DNA of 64,000 nt from Blautia wexlerae DSM 19850 (GCF_025148125.1 NZ_CP102267.1:3668501-3732500); one strand, 5' to 3'; counted from the stretch's first letter, positions 9,002 to 18,734 are shown. The notes: generated from the letters alone by a model not told the origin. Made by a program: numbers and translations.

Positions 9002-9689
9002 GGTCTCTTCCTCCGGCAAGTATGATCAGTCTTAAAAGCTGCAGGATTGATGAAGCAAGTGCTGCAACATAGGTGAGTGCTGCCGCTGTAAGAACCTTCC
9101 TTGCACCTTTTACCTCATCGTTTCCAAGCATTCCTGAACTTCCAAGCATTTTCAACGCTCTTGAAGAAGCATTGAATTCTACCGGAAGAGTTACAAGCTG
9201 AAAAAGAACCGCAAATGTAAACAAAATGATTCCAACAGTCAGCAGTGGACGGATTGAGAAAATCAGTCCTGCCAGAAACAATGGCCAGGAAAGTGTGGAA
9301 CCGATGTTTGCAACAGGCACAATCGCAGAGCGAAGATTCAATGGCACATAGTTAGTCGCATGCTGAATAGCATGTCCACATTCATGCGCAGCCACCCCGA
9401 TCGCAGCCACAGATGTTTTATCATATACATCCTGGGAAAGTGCCAGTTTCTTACTTCCCGGATCATAGTGGTCTGTCAGGCTGCCGGATATGGGTACTAC
9501 CGTAACATCCGTAATTCCCGCCATACGAAGAATCCGTCTGGCAGCATCGGCACCTGTAAGCCCCGATGCACTGCGCACTCTGCTGTAAACAGAAAACGTA
9601 CTCTTTACCTTTGCAGATGCCAGTAAAGACAGCACCATTCCGATAACGAGCAGTAAATACGTAGGATCAAAATAATAATATCCGTACAT
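8994..9689 (-). CDS. YugP-type zinc metallopeptidase, membrane protein
   Basis: A 231-residue integral membrane protein of the neutral zinc metallopeptidase family 2 (DUF2268/YugP-like). The HECGHAIQHA motif near residue 117 is the HExxH zinc site. Membrane segments lie at about 5-22, 140-165 and 195-225. The substrate is not established for the family. It overlaps rsmB by 8 nt and follows fmt by 4 nt, a frequent Firmicutes arrangement. Confidence 0.88.
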   Translation of the reverse strand: MYGYYYFDPTYLLLVIGMVLSLLASAKVKSTFSVYSRVRSASGLTGADAARRILRMAGITDVTVVPISGSLTDHYDPGSKKLALSQDVYDKTSVAAIGVAAHECGHAIQHATNYVPLNLRSAIVPVANIGSTLSWPLFLAGLIFSIRPLLTVGIILFTFAVLFQLVTLPVEFNASSRALKMLGSSGMLGNDEVKGARKVLTAAALTYVAALASSILQLLRLIILAGGRDRD

Positions 9690-9693
9690 CTAA

Positions 9694-10641
9694 TCACTCC
9701 TTATGATCTGTAAAAACAATTCCATTTTCAATGTGATATCCCCGGAGAAAGGCTTCTGTTTCCATACGCTTCTTACCTTCCAGCTGTACCTCTGTAAGAA
9801 TCAGCACTCCTTCTCCACATGCTGTATGGATCCCCTCTTTATCCGCCAGGAAGATTGTTCCCGGAACAGCATCTGTTTTCTCAGTGCTGACTTTACATTT
9901 CCACACTTTCAGAGTTTTTCCATTAAGAAATGTATAAGCACTTGGCCATGGATTCAGGCCGCGTACAAGGCGTTCCAGTTCTTCTGCAGATTTTCTGAAA
10001 TCCATCAGTCCCATCTGTTTGGTGATCATAGCCGCATAAGGTGTAGGACTCTCCTCCGGCTGTTTTTCAAACTCCGCAGTTCCCTGCTCAATAGATGGAA
10101 GCGTCTTGATCAGCAGATCCGCACCGGCCTGCGCAAGTTTTCCAAACAGGCTTCCACCTGTTTCTGTCGGAGAGATCGAAATCACTATCTTTGAAATCAT
10201 ATCACCGGTATCAAGACCTTCTCCCATCTGCTGGATCGTTACACCTGATACTTTTTCCCCGTCGATCACAGCCTGCTGGATAGGCGCTGCTCCTCTGTAT
10301 TTCGGAAGAAGAGACGCATGAATATTGATACATCCAAATTTCGGAAGCTCCAGGATTTCTTTTGGAATAATCTGTCCATATGCAGCAACAACTATGATCT
10401 CAGGATTGATTTCTTTCAGAATCTCCAGAAATTCAGGGTTATTTCTCACTTTCTCCGGCTGATATACCGGAATATCGTGCATAACGGCTTCTTCTTTTAC
10501 AGGTGTTGGCAATAATGTCTTACCTCTCCCTTTGGGTTTGTCAGGCTGAGTCACCACTGCTGCCACCGCATATCCGGCTTCTGTCAGTGCATGTAATGAC
10601 GGCACTGCGAAATCCGGTGTTCCCATAAATACTATCTTCAT
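9694..10641 (-). CDS. fmt: Methionyl-tRNA formyltransferase
   Basis: Formylates initiator Met-tRNA using 10-formyltetrahydrofolate. The 315-residue protein begins MKIVFMGTPDFAVPSL, has the folate-site motif NIHASLLPKYRGAAP near 108 and LDTGDMI near 145, and a C-terminal OB-fold. I use the ATG at 10641, preceded by GAGGAG, rather than the in-frame ATG at 10668 that lies inside def. Its gene follows def by 7 nt, so formyl addition and removal are co-expressed. Confidence 0.96.
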   Translation of the reverse strand: MKIVFMGTPDFAVPSLHALTEAGYAVAAVVTQPDKPKGRGKTLLPTPVKEEAVMHDIPVYQPEKVRNNPEFLEILKEINPEIIVVAAYGQIIPKEILELPKFGCINIHASLLPKYRGAAPIQQAVIDGEKVSGVTIQQMGEGLDTGDMISKIVISISPTETGGSLFGKLAQAGADLLIKTLPSIEQGTAEFEKQPEESPTPYAAMITKQMGLMDFRKSAEELERLVRGLNPWPSAYTFLNGKTLKVWKCKVSTEKTDAVPGTIFLADKEGIHTACGEGVLILTEVQLEGKKRMETEAFLRGYHIENGIVFTDHKE

Positions 10642-10648
10642 TTGATTA

Positions 10649-11125
10649 TCACTCCTCATCCTCATCATAGGAAACCTGATGAAGTTCTCCTTCTACCAGT
10701 TCTGTATACATATGTCCGTCCAGATGATCGATCTCATGGCAGAAAGCACGCGCAAGAAGACCTTCCCCTTCATATTCTACTTCATTCATATCCTCATCCA
10801 GAGCTTTTACCTTTACATAGTTCGGACGTGTTACCTGACCAGCCATTCCAGGTACACTTAAGCATCCTTCATCACCAGTCTGTTCGCCTGATGTTTCAAG
10901 GATTTCAGGATTGATCAGCACGATAGGACCCTCTCCTATATCGATCACAACAATACGCTTCAGCATACCTACCTGTGGTGCAGCGAGGCCAACTCCCATT
11001 GCATCATACATGGTTTCAAGCATATCCCCGATCAGATCATGAATACGTGGTGTCATTTTTTCTACCGGTCTGCTGACCTTTGCAAGTACTTCGTCGCCCT
11101 GTAATCTGATTTTTCTAAGTGCCAT
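10649..11125 (-). CDS. def: Peptide deformylase
   Basis: Removes the formyl group from nascent proteins. The 158-residue metalloenzyme has all three signature motifs: GVGLAAPQVG near 44, GCLSVPG near 87 and HEIDHLDG near 129, which supply the Cys and two His metal ligands. Length is typical. It is upstream of fmt in the same run; a 169-bp spacer with an R2 repeat separates it from priA. Confidence 0.97.
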   Translation of the reverse strand: MALRKIRLQGDEVLAKVSRPVEKMTPRIHDLIGDMLETMYDAMGVGLAAPQVGMLKRIVVIDIGEGPIVLINPEILETSGEQTGDEGCLSVPGMAGQVTRPNYVKVKALDEDMNEVEYEGEGLLARAFCHEIDHLDGHMYTELVEGELHQVSYDEDEE

Positions 11126-11149
11126 TTCTTTATTCTCCTCTTCTTTGAT

Positions 11150-11193
11150 TATGATGTTAGAATCAAAAGATATTTTGCCCCTAACCTGATATC
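11150..11193. repeat. R2 dispersed repeat, copy A
   Basis: A 44-bp intergenic sequence between priA and def. It shares with copy B (18856-18895) the blocks TATGATGT, TCAAAAG and ACCTGATAT in the same order, and with copy C (52814-52852) in the opposite orientation. The ends are partly complementary (GTTAG with CTAAC), so the RNA could form a weak hairpin. Function unknown. Confidence 0.5.
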
Positions 11194-11294
11194 TTGATTA
11201 TTGTTATATCACGATTTCAGAAATTACTGCCTTCCGGTTTTCCCTTCTGCAGCAGATTACTTCAGTAATGAGATTTTGAAAAAATCTGCCATAA

Positions 11295-13514
11295 TTAACT
11301 GAAATCAAATTGTATGTATATTTTCCGGAAACCGGAATTTATCTCTATGTATTTCTCCAGCTGGTCTTTGATATGTACCAGCGTTTTATGATCTTTATGT
11401 TTTAAATAGATAACCTGTCTGTAAATATCCTTAACTTTTCCAACTGACGCATATGCCGGGCCAATGATATGCAGGTCATTTTCTCTGTATATCCTTTCTA
11501 TATAAAGTTTCAGATAATACATGGCCTGAACCAGTTTCTCATCTTCCGGACCTGAACCCAGAACTGCCAGCATATGTGCCGCAGGCGGATAATCCAGAAG
11601 CATACGGTAACTCATCTCTTCCTCATAGAATGCCTGATAATCCTGCACTGCCGCCGCCTGAATACTGTAATGATCCGGATGATAGGTCTGGATCACTGCC
11701 TCTCCCGGTTTTTCCCCCCGTCCTCCCCGGCCGACTGCCTGACAGAGAAGCTGAAAGGTACGTTCCGCACATCGATAATCCTCTGCATTCAGCGAAAGAT
11801 CCGCTGCTACTATTCCCATGAGTGTGACATCCGGAAAATCATGCCCCTTAACGATCATCTGTGTTCCGATCAGTATATCTGCCTCATGAGCTGCAAAAGC
11901 TGCAAGGATCTTTTCATAGCTGCCCTTGGTTCTTGTTGTATCAAAATCCATTCTGAGAGTCCTGACTTCTGGAAAATCTTCCCGCACTACCTTCTCGATC
12001 TGCTGTGTTCCTGCCTTAAATCCGCCAATATAAGGCGATCCGCACACCGGGCATATCCGGGGTTTTCCTGTCTCATATCCACAGTAATGACATAAAAGCC
12101 TTTCATTATTATGCTCCGAAAGAGAAACATCACAATGCGGACACTTCATCACATGTCCACAGGACCGGCAGGATACAAAACCTGCGTATCCTCTTCTGTT
12201 CAGAAAAAGCATTACCTGTTCTTTTTTCTCAAACCGGCCTTTCATCTTTTGCCGGAGTTCTCTGCTCAGTACAGACCTGTTTCCTGCTTTTAATTCCTCA
12301 CGCAGGTCTACGATAGAAACCCGGGGCAGAGGTCTGCTTCCATATCTTGTTGTCAGCCTGACCAGACTATATTCCCCATTCATTGCCTTACTGTAGGCTT
12401 CCACTGATGGAGTAGCTGAACCCATTACCACATTTGCATGTTCTAAAACAGCTCTCCTGATTGCAGTTTCCCTTGCATGATAACGGGGTGTGCTTTCACT
12501 TTTATAGCTTGATTCATGTTCTTCATCAATAATGATCAGTCCCAGACTGGCAAATGGCGTAAACAGCGCAGATCTGGGACCGATCATCACCTGGACTTCT
12601 CCCTTTTTCGCACGTTTAAACTGATCATAGCGTTCTCCCTGAGACTGTCTGGAATTGATAACTGATACTTTATCCCCAAATCTGGCATAAAATCTGCGTA
12701 CCGTCTGATATGTCAGAGCAATCTCCGGGATCAGCACGATTGCGTCTTTTCCCTGAGAAAGCGTCTGCTCGATCAGCTTTATATACACCTGGGTTTTCCC
12801 GCTCCCTGTCACTCCCTCGATCAGTACAGGCTTCGGCGATGGTTTTTTCCACTCTCTCTGTATCTGCTTTACTGCCGCTTCCTGTTCATCTGTAAGCGGC
12901 ATTCGCCTTTCTCCGGAAATATCACCTGTATTCAGTGAAGTTCTCATTATCTCATCATATTCTATGCGGATAATCCCCTGCTCCTGAAATTTCTTTACAA
13001 CAGCAGAAGTTGTCCCCAGTTCTTTCGCCGCATGTGTATAATCCAGTCTTTTTTTCTCCAGAAGTTCCCTCAGAAGTCTTGTTCTGGCTTTAAACCTTGT
13101 TTGTTCAAGTTCTTTCAGCAACTGCGCTCCCGCCTCTTCGGAAATATCCAGGCATATATATTTTTTCTCTTTTGCCTTGATTTTCTCCTGGATAGGAAGT
13201 ACTGTCCTGAGAGCCTGGATCATGGTGGAACCATAATTTTCTCTCATCCAGGCTGCCAGGGCGATCAGTCTGGATTCCGTAGTCTCTTCTCCACTGCAGA
13301 TTTCACTGATTTCTTTAATCTTTTCGGGAGCAATTTTCGGTTTATCTGACAATCCGATCACATATCCTTTACGCACCCGGCCGGCATTTCCAAAAGGGAT
13401 GGCTGCCACCATCCCTGCCTTTATTTTCTTCTCCAGCCTTTCCGGTACACGATATTGAAAACTCCGGTCCAGTTTATCACTGGAAATATCAATTATTATA
13501 TCAGCATATATCAT
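11295..13514 (-). CDS. priA: Primosomal protein N' (replication restart helicase)
   Basis: Reloads the replisome at stalled forks. The 739-residue protein contains an N-terminal DNA-binding region, Walker A GVTGSGKT near 235, the DEEH box near 325, and a zinc region with paired cysteines between about 448 and 490 (CRSCGHVMKCPHC, CHYCG, CPVCG). A helicase C-terminal domain with QAVGRGGR follows. Full length. It follows murE by 26 nt. Confidence 0.96.
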   Translation of the reverse strand: MIYADIIIDISSDKLDRSFQYRVPERLEKKIKAGMVAAIPFGNAGRVRKGYVIGLSDKPKIAPEKIKEISEICSGEETTESRLIALAAWMRENYGSTMIQALRTVLPIQEKIKAKEKKYICLDISEEAGAQLLKELEQTRFKARTRLLRELLEKKRLDYTHAAKELGTTSAVVKKFQEQGIIRIEYDEIMRTSLNTGDISGERRMPLTDEQEAAVKQIQREWKKPSPKPVLIEGVTGSGKTQVYIKLIEQTLSQGKDAIVLIPEIALTYQTVRRFYARFGDKVSVINSRQSQGERYDQFKRAKKGEVQVMIGPRSALFTPFASLGLIIIDEEHESSYKSESTPRYHARETAIRRAVLEHANVVMGSATPSVEAYSKAMNGEYSLVRLTTRYGSRPLPRVSIVDLREELKAGNRSVLSRELRQKMKGRFEKKEQVMLFLNRRGYAGFVSCRSCGHVMKCPHCDVSLSEHNNERLLCHYCGYETGKPRICPVCGSPYIGGFKAGTQQIEKVVREDFPEVRTLRMDFDTTRTKGSYEKILAAFAAHEADILIGTQMIVKGHDFPDVTLMGIVAADLSLNAEDYRCAERTFQLLCQAVGRGGRGEKPGEAVIQTYHPDHYSIQAAAVQDYQAFYEEEMSYRMLLDYPPAAHMLAVLGSGPEDEKLVQAMYYLKLYIERIYRENDLHIIGPAYASVGKVKDIYRQVIYLKHKDHKTLVHIKDQLEKYIEINSGFRKIYIQFDFS

Positions 13515-13540
13515 GAACTTATTCCTGTTTGACCCGCTAC

Positions 13541-14998
13541 CTATTTACCAGCAAGAATATCTGCGATCAGGACACGTTCATCCATAGGATATTTCTTTCC
13601 TTTAATTTCCTGATAATCCTCATGTCCCTTACCTGCCAGAACTATAATATCCCCCGGCTCTCCATGATGGATCGCATAGGCGATGGCTTCTTTTCTGTCC
13701 GGAATCTCTACATATTTTCCATCGGTTTTCGCCATACCGATCTTGATATCATCGATGATCGCCTGTGGTTCTTCATCACGTGGATTATCAGAGGTAATGA
13801 TGGTAAGGTCTGCAAGCTTTCCGGAAACCTCTCCCATCTCATAGCGGCGAAGCTTTGATCTGTTGCCTCCGCATCCAAACAGACATACCAGTCTGTGGGG
13901 ATGATATTCTTTCAAAGTGGTCAGAAGACTCTCCAGAGCCATGGCATTATGCGCGTAATCGATCATCAGAGTAAAATCATCGGATACTTTTACCATTTCG
14001 ATACGGCCTTTTACCTTAGCTACTTTTAAGGCTTTGAGAATGTTTTCTTCCGAAACCTTAAAATGACGGCAGATCGCGATTGCTGTCAATGAATTGTAGA
14101 TGCTGAATTTACCGGGAATATCTATCTCCACATGAAAATCCAGAAGTCCTTTCAGATGGTAGGAAATACCCAGATATCCTTTACCTCCGACCAGCTTTGC
14201 ATCTTCCGCACGAAGGTCTGCTTCCGGTGAAAATCCATAAGTTTCCAGGCTGCATGTATGACCTTCAATAATTTTCTCGAAATGTTCATCATCTCTGTTT
14301 ACAATTCCTACCTTGCACTGTTTCAGAAGTAAGGACTTGCATCTGAGATAATCATCAAAATCCTTATGTTCATTTGGTCCGATATGATCCGGCTCAATAT
14401 TTGTAAAAATACCAAAATCGAAAACAAATCCCTGAGTTCTGTGAAGCATCAGTCCCTGGGAGGAAACTTCCATAACCACACAGTCACAGCCGGCTTCTGC
14501 CATCTCATGGAAATATTCCTGAATCACATAAGACTCCGGTGTTGTGTTCTTTGCAGGAATCACTTTGTCACCGATGATCGCTTCAATGGTTCCGATCAGT
14601 CCCACTTTATATCCGGCATTTTCCAGAATAGATTTTACCATATACGTAGTGGTTGTTTTTCCTTTTGTTCCTGTGATACCTATTGTTTTCAGTTTCTCTG
14701 CGGGATATCCGAAATATGCGGCAGAAATAAACGCCATTGCATATCGTGTATCTTTCACAAGAATGACTGTCACATCTTCCGGTGCTTCCACAGCTTCTTC
14801 CACGATCAGAACCTTTGCCCCTTTTGCAACTACATCCGGCACAAATTTATGGCCATCCACCACTGCACCGCGGATACAGATAAAAAGAGAGCCCTCTTCT
14901 ACTTTCCGGGAATCATAAATCACATTTTTTACTTCCTGGTCTGTACTGCCCTGAAGACATGTATATTCCAGCTTTTCCAGTAAGGATATTAATTTCAT
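13541..14998 (-). CDS. murE: UDP-MurNAc-tripeptide ligase (meso-DAP adding)
   Basis: Adds the third residue to the peptidoglycan stem peptide. Translation starts at the ATG at 14998 (GGAGG 6 nt upstream), giving 485 residues; the longer reading from 15016 lacks support. The ATP loop GITGTKGKTTT is near 112 and the substrate pocket motif DNPRDE near 400. DNPR is the known signature for meso-diaminopimelate rather than lysine, and dapF in this window agrees. First gene of the long minus-strand run. The 296 bp upstream contain the long R1 repeat copy. Confidence 0.95.
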   Translation of the reverse strand: MKLISLLEKLEYTCLQGSTDQEVKNVIYDSRKVEEGSLFICIRGAVVDGHKFVPDVVAKGAKVLIVEEAVEAPEDVTVILVKDTRYAMAFISAAYFGYPAEKLKTIGITGTKGKTTTTYMVKSILENAGYKVGLIGTIEAIIGDKVIPAKNTTPESYVIQEYFHEMAEAGCDCVVMEVSSQGLMLHRTQGFVFDFGIFTNIEPDHIGPNEHKDFDDYLRCKSLLLKQCKVGIVNRDDEHFEKIIEGHTCSLETYGFSPEADLRAEDAKLVGGKGYLGISYHLKGLLDFHVEIDIPGKFSIYNSLTAIAICRHFKVSEENILKALKVAKVKGRIEMVKVSDDFTLMIDYAHNAMALESLLTTLKEYHPHRLVCLFGCGGNRSKLRRYEMGEVSGKLADLTIITSDNPRDEEPQAIIDDIKIGMAKTDGKYVEIPDRKEAIAYAIHHGEPGDIIVLAGKGHEDYQEIKGKKYPMDERVLIADILAGK

Positions 14999-15057
14999 TT
15001 TAATCCTCCATATCATTTCCTGCCTGCCTGAATTTTATACAGCCTCTACGGCCATTT

Positions 15058-15202
15058 CGTTACTGTTCACTCCGTTCACAGTAACTTAGCCAAAATTCAT
15101 TCCAGATTGCCTGCGGCAATAGAATTTTGGCTTGTATGTCTCGGGATTTTGGCATATTCATGCCAAAACACCTCGCGGGATAGTGATGTGTGAACAGTAA
15201 CG
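15058..15202. repeat. R1 dispersed repeat, long copy (145 bp)
   Basis: Terminal inverted repeats: CGTTACTGTTCAC at the left, GTGTGAACAGTAACG at the right. Inside are three nested palindromes. GTTACTGT pairs with ACAGTAAC; AGCCAAAATTC pairs with GAATTTTGGCT around an ATTGCC/GGCAAT hairpin; TTTTGGCAT pairs with ATGCCAAAA. A CTCGCGGGAT block lies near the right end. Nearly identical to 32570-32713. It occupies most of the gap upstream of murE. No coding potential. Confidence 0.8.
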
Positions 15203-15294
15203 CAATTTCTTTAAAGTCAGGCAGAGGTGTTTTACTAAAGCGTATATTCTATATAAGAATAGCACACCTCCCCTGTCGTTTCAACGTTGTTTCT

Positions 15295-17106
15295 CTACTT
15301 CTGCTGTTTTTTTGTCTTCCTGTAACAGAATGCACTGACTCCGGACATGATTGCAAAAATCCCCAGTACAATATACAAAGCCGTTTCTGTCTCATCTCCT
15401 GTACGTGGTTTGGAAGCAGTAGTATAAGCACTTCCGGACTTTGAGTCATATCCATAACTCTGGGAAGCCAGAGATGCCGGTTGCGGCGTAACTGTAACAA
15501 TATTATCAGTTTCCTTTAATTCTACGTTTGCCTTAGATGTCATTGCCTGTGTACCAGTCTCATCAGATGTAACGATTACCTCATTGATCAATTCCTGACT
15601 TGCCATATATTGTGGAACAGTCACTGTGGCGTAAAGTGCAAAAGCCTCTCCCGGTGCGATCTGCGGAATCAGAGCCTGTGTGCCTGTGCTGTTTAATGTT
15701 ACGCCCTCTTTCCTGACAAAGTTTGCCTGAATACCGGCATTTTGGAATCTTTCTGTACTGAGAACCGAATGAAGTGTTCGCTCACCCGTATTCCTGATGC
15801 AGATCTGATATGTGATCGTATCTCCCGGATATGCCTGTGTTCTGTCCGCAGTTTTCTCCACCTCAAAAGCCGCCTTTAATGCAATGACTTCTGTTTCGAC
15901 TGATTTCTGACATCCAATACTTTCTTCCTTTCCCGGATATTTCGCTTTTACAGTTACTGTATGAATAAGCTCTCCTGCCTGCTCTTCTGTAAGCTGTACT
16001 GTCATCTGGAGATTTCTGATTTCTCCTGCCTTAAGACCTGAAATAATTCCCTGCATACCATTTGCAGTAAATCCCTCTTCCTGTTTCCATTCGGCTTTTA
16101 TATTATCCTGAGAAAAAACACTGGATATCTCTATATTTTCCAGAGGTAATTCTCCTGTATTCTCTACAGACAATATATAAGTAAAGTTCTGCCCTGCACG
16201 TACCTCTTTCGTCTCCTGCTGTAACCGGGCTGTGATCCCTGTTTTTGCCTCCTGTACGGAAAGCAGAGCTGAAGGAGTTTCTGCAACAGTCCGGGTTTCA
16301 TCCCCTGATTTCATCCAGAAATACGCACCTGTCCCCTCCCAATCTTTGCAAAGCGGTGCATCCTGGCACAGAGGATAATCTGTTTTTACAGAAGAAATAC
16401 GATATTCTTCACGCAGAGACACCGGCACTTTCATGGTAAAGATATCTGTTTCCGCATCTGAAAGTGCAGTCTCACAGGTCAGCTTTGTAATCTGGGTTGT
16501 CTCACCTTTCTTATTTTGTATCTGTACGGATTCAGCCTGCAGATCATTCTTTAACGCTTCTGCATTTACCTGAAAATATTCTGAAATATATACAGTCAGA
16601 AAATATCTGGTTTTATCTTCCCTGATCTCATTTTGGTTCTCCTGCTCACTCTGTTGTGTCTGTCCGGTTTCTGTGTCAGATCCTTCTGCGTTTTCTTCTG
16701 CCTTCCGGTATTCTTCGCTTTCTATATCTTCTATATCTATTACTGCACTCTCTGATTCACACTCTGTATTTTCGGAATCCACTTCATCTGTCGTATTTTC
16801 TGCTGCTTCTGCTTCTCTCACTTCGCCATCCCATGTACTATTTTCCATCTGCAACTGTCCGTTCTCCGAAGCAGTATTTTCCTGTTGACTTTTGTACAGT
16901 TCTTTCAGACCGCTCACTTCCAGTGTCAGTTCTGCCTGAAATTTCTCTTCATCGATCCACTGTGCACTCTGCTTTAAACCCACAGCAGGAACATATAACT
17001 CTGCAGCTTCAAATTCTGCTGCTGATACTGCTCCTGCTCCCAAAATCCCGACAGCAGCCGTTATCATGACTGCTTTTTTTAACTGATTCCATATTCTTTT
17101 TTCCAT
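15295..17106 (-). CDS. Sortase-anchored surface protein with DUF11-type repeats
   Basis: A 603-residue secreted protein of unknown function. Residues 1-29 form a signal peptide (hydrophobic core ending AVSAAE). A Glu/Ser/Asn-rich acidic linker spans about 70-160. Two DUF11-like beta-sandwich repeats lie near 290-400 and 410-520, each built around a YILSVENTGE or YQICIRNTGE core. The C-terminus is a cell wall sorting signal: PRTGD, a hydrophobic helix and the basic tail RKTKKQQK. The motif reads KPRTG rather than LPxTG, so the cognate sortase may be non-standard. A monocistronic gene with a long upstream spacer. Confidence 0.8.
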   Translation of the reverse strand: MEKRIWNQLKKAVMITAAVGILGAGAVSAAEFEAAELYVPAVGLKQSAQWIDEEKFQAELTLEVSGLKELYKSQQENTASENGQLQMENSTWDGEVREAEAAENTTDEVDSENTECESESAVIDIEDIESEEYRKAEENAEGSDTETGQTQQSEQENQNEIREDKTRYFLTVYISEYFQVNAEALKNDLQAESVQIQNKKGETTQITKLTCETALSDAETDIFTMKVPVSLREEYRISSVKTDYPLCQDAPLCKDWEGTGAYFWMKSGDETRTVAETPSALLSVQEAKTGITARLQQETKEVRAGQNFTYILSVENTGELPLENIEISSVFSQDNIKAEWKQEEGFTANGMQGIISGLKAGEIRNLQMTVQLTEEQAGELIHTVTVKAKYPGKEESIGCQKSVETEVIALKAAFEVEKTADRTQAYPGDTITYQICIRNTGERTLHSVLSTERFQNAGIQANFVRKEGVTLNSTGTQALIPQIAPGEAFALYATVTVPQYMASQELINEVIVTSDETGTQAMTSKANVELKETDNIVTVTPQPASLASQSYGYDSKSGSAYTTASKPRTGDETETALYIVLGIFAIMSGVSAFCYRKTKKQQK

Positions 17107-17555
17107 TCTCTCATTCTCCTGAATTTTTATTCTATGTCATCTGAGGTACTTTCACTGTCAGAATGATATCGGTACAGTATCTTTCGAGATTATAAGTTCA
17201 TATCCACAGACATACGCATCTCTCCTCTCTGTTTTGCACAATAAATAAGATTTTCAGAGTTTCTGCTCAGGATTCAAAACCATCTCCCGGACTATCAATA
17301 AATAATTGGAAATTTTTGCACCGGACCGGTGCGTGAAAATAAGAATACTGATAACGGCTGTTGCCGATGAATCTACTTTAGCATGTCTATGCTATAAAAA
17401 CAAGATACCACTTTTTATTTTTCGTATTTGTTTATAATTCTTTTATAAATTTACCGATTGTTTCAGAAATTCGACATACTTTGAACATAATTTTCCCATA
17501 TAATAGGTCTTGGATAGATGAAAAACCACTCTCTATCTCCCCCCTCAAAAAAACA
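17107..17555. other. Long spacer upstream of the surface protein gene
   Basis: About 450 bp without a convincing gene. On the minus strand it holds a GC-rich palindrome (GCACCGG/CCGGTGC, 17319-17332) and an inverted repeat (TAGCAT-AGAC-ATGCTA, near 17380-17395). It also holds a possible 9-residue leader ORF at 17190-17219. I compared it with c-di-GMP, TPP, SAM and T-box patterns and found no match. The length suggests a structured leader for the downstream surface protein gene. Confidence 0.35.
17190..17219 (-). CDS. Possible 9-residue leader peptide
   Basis: ATG to TAA encoding MRMSVDMNL, with a GAGGAG ribosome-site-like sequence just upstream (17221-17228), ending about 84 nt before the surface protein start codon. 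Such short frames arise easily by chance. It is kept only because the ribosome site is strong and the leader is unusually long. Confidence 0.15.
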   Translation of the reverse strand: MRMSVDMNL

Positions 17556-17594
17556 AAACAGCTCTCACAGAAATGTGAGAGCTGTTTGTTTTTT
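17556..17594. terminator. Strong hairpin terminator
   Basis: A perfect 14-bp stem (AAACAGCTCTCACA with TGTGAGAGCTGTTT) and a GAAA tetraloop, with an A-rich left flank and a T-rich right flank, so it could work on both strands. No gene is obviously served on the plus strand; it may insulate arcC from upstream transcription. Confidence 0.7.
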
Positions 17595-17630
17595 GTTACT
17601 GTTCACTGATAATATCCCGCGAGGTGTTTT
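17595..17630. repeat. R1 dispersed repeat, truncated copy
   Basis: GTTACTGTTCAC, a short spacer, then ATCCCGCGAGGTGTTTT. This matches the reverse complement of the right end of the long R1 copies. It begins directly after the terminator U-tract and ends 15 bp before the arcC promoter. Confidence 0.65.
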
Positions 17631-17645
17631 TTGAGTTATTTTCTA

Positions 17646-17674
17646 TTGCAATTCTACTGGCAGTCTTTTATAAT
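17646..17674 (+). promoter_or_regulatory. Promoter of the carbamate kinase gene
   Basis: TTGCAA at 17646-17651 and TATAAT at 17669-17674 with a 17-bp spacer. The leader that follows is about 115 nt and contains TGAATATTTATGA near 17691-17704, distantly like an ArgR box. Confidence 0.5.
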
Positions 17675-17797
17675 GTAGGATATCAATATGATTGAATATT
17701 TATGATATCAGTGATAAAAAATTTCAAAAATCTTTATATATAAGATCACCCCGCAGATATCATATTTACAGAACATGAAAGAATCGAGGTAATTCCC

Positions 17798-18730
17798 ATG
17801 AGCGAAAAAATTACAGTAGTTGCACTGGGCCACAGAGCATTAGGAACCACCTTACCGGAGCAGAAAATCGCTACAAAAAAAGCAGCCAAAGCTGTCGCAG
17901 ATCTTGTAGAAGCCGGAAATCGTGTAGTCATTTCCCACAGTAACGGTCCACAGGTTGGAATGATCCACACAGCCATGAATGAATTTGGCAAAACACATCC
18001 TGACTATACATTTGCACCTATGTCCGTATGTTCGGCAATGAGTCAGGGCTATATCGGATATGACCTCCAGACCGCAATCCGCGCAGAACTTATTTCCCGA
18101 GGTATTTATAAACCGGTAGCTACTATCCTTACACAGGTTGTCATTGATCCATATGATGATGCTTTCGCTGAACCTGAGAAGATCATCGGACGTGTCCTTA
18201 CAGAAGAAGAGGCTGAAACTGAAGAAAGCAAGGGAAACTTTGTCACTAAACTGGCTGACGGCACTTATAAAAGAATCCTGGCAGCTCCGAAACCGCAGAA
18301 AATCGTAGAGCTTGAAACAATCCGCACACTTGTAGATGCGGGCCAGGTAGTAATCGCAGCAGGCGGCGGCGGAATCCCGGTTATGGAACAGGGAATCGAT
18401 CTTCATGGTGCAAGTGCGATCATTGAGAAAGACCTTTCCAGCGGACTTCTTGCACAGGAATTAAATGCAGATACTCTTCTGATCCTTACCAGTATTGAGA
18501 AAGTAAGTCTGAACCTCGGTCAGGACAACGAAGAATATCTTAATACAATTTCTGTAGATGATGCTAAGAAATATATGGCTGACAATCAGTTTGCCCCAGG
18601 CTCCATGCTTCCTAAATTCGAAGCCGGAATCTCTTTTATCGAAAAGGGAGATAACAGAAGAACGATCATCACAGATATTGCGCATGCAAAGGATGGATAT
18701 TTCGAAAAAACCGGAACTATCATTAAATGA
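17798..18730 (+). CDS. arcC: Carbamate kinase
   Basis: Interconverts carbamoyl phosphate plus ADP with carbamate plus ATP, usually the last, ATP-forming step of arginine, citrulline or purine-derived allantoin catabolism. The 310-residue amino acid kinase fold shows SHSNGPQVG near 46, AAGGGGIPV near 188 and the C-terminal GSMLPKFEAG segment. GAGGT lies 7 nt before the ATG. No arcA, arcB or antiporter gene is nearby, so the source of carbamoyl phosphate is not shown here. Confidence 0.94.
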   Translation: MSEKITVVALGHRALGTTLPEQKIATKKAAKAVADLVEAGNRVVISHSNGPQVGMIHTAMNEFGKTHPDYTFAPMSVCSAMSQGYIGYDLQTAIRAELISRGIYKPVATILTQVVIDPYDDAFAEPEKIIGRVLTEEEAETEESKGNFVTKLADGTYKRILAAPKPQKIVELETIRTLVDAGQVVIAAGGGGIPVMEQGIDLHGASAIIEKDLSSGLLAQELNADTLLILTSIEKVSLNLGQDNEEYLNTISVDDAKKYMADNQFAPGSMLPKFEAGISFIEKGDNRRTIITDIAHAKDGYFEKTGTIIK

Positions 18731-18734
18731 TTCT

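Noticed and set aside
15295..17106. Surface protein as substrate of the Pro-Pro endopeptidase-like enzyme
   Set aside because: I found no Pro-Pro motif near its wall anchor, so no substrate link can be claimed.
17691..17704. ArgR box in the arcC leader
   Set aside because: The match to TGAATWWWWATTCA covers only one half well; too weak to list as a site.
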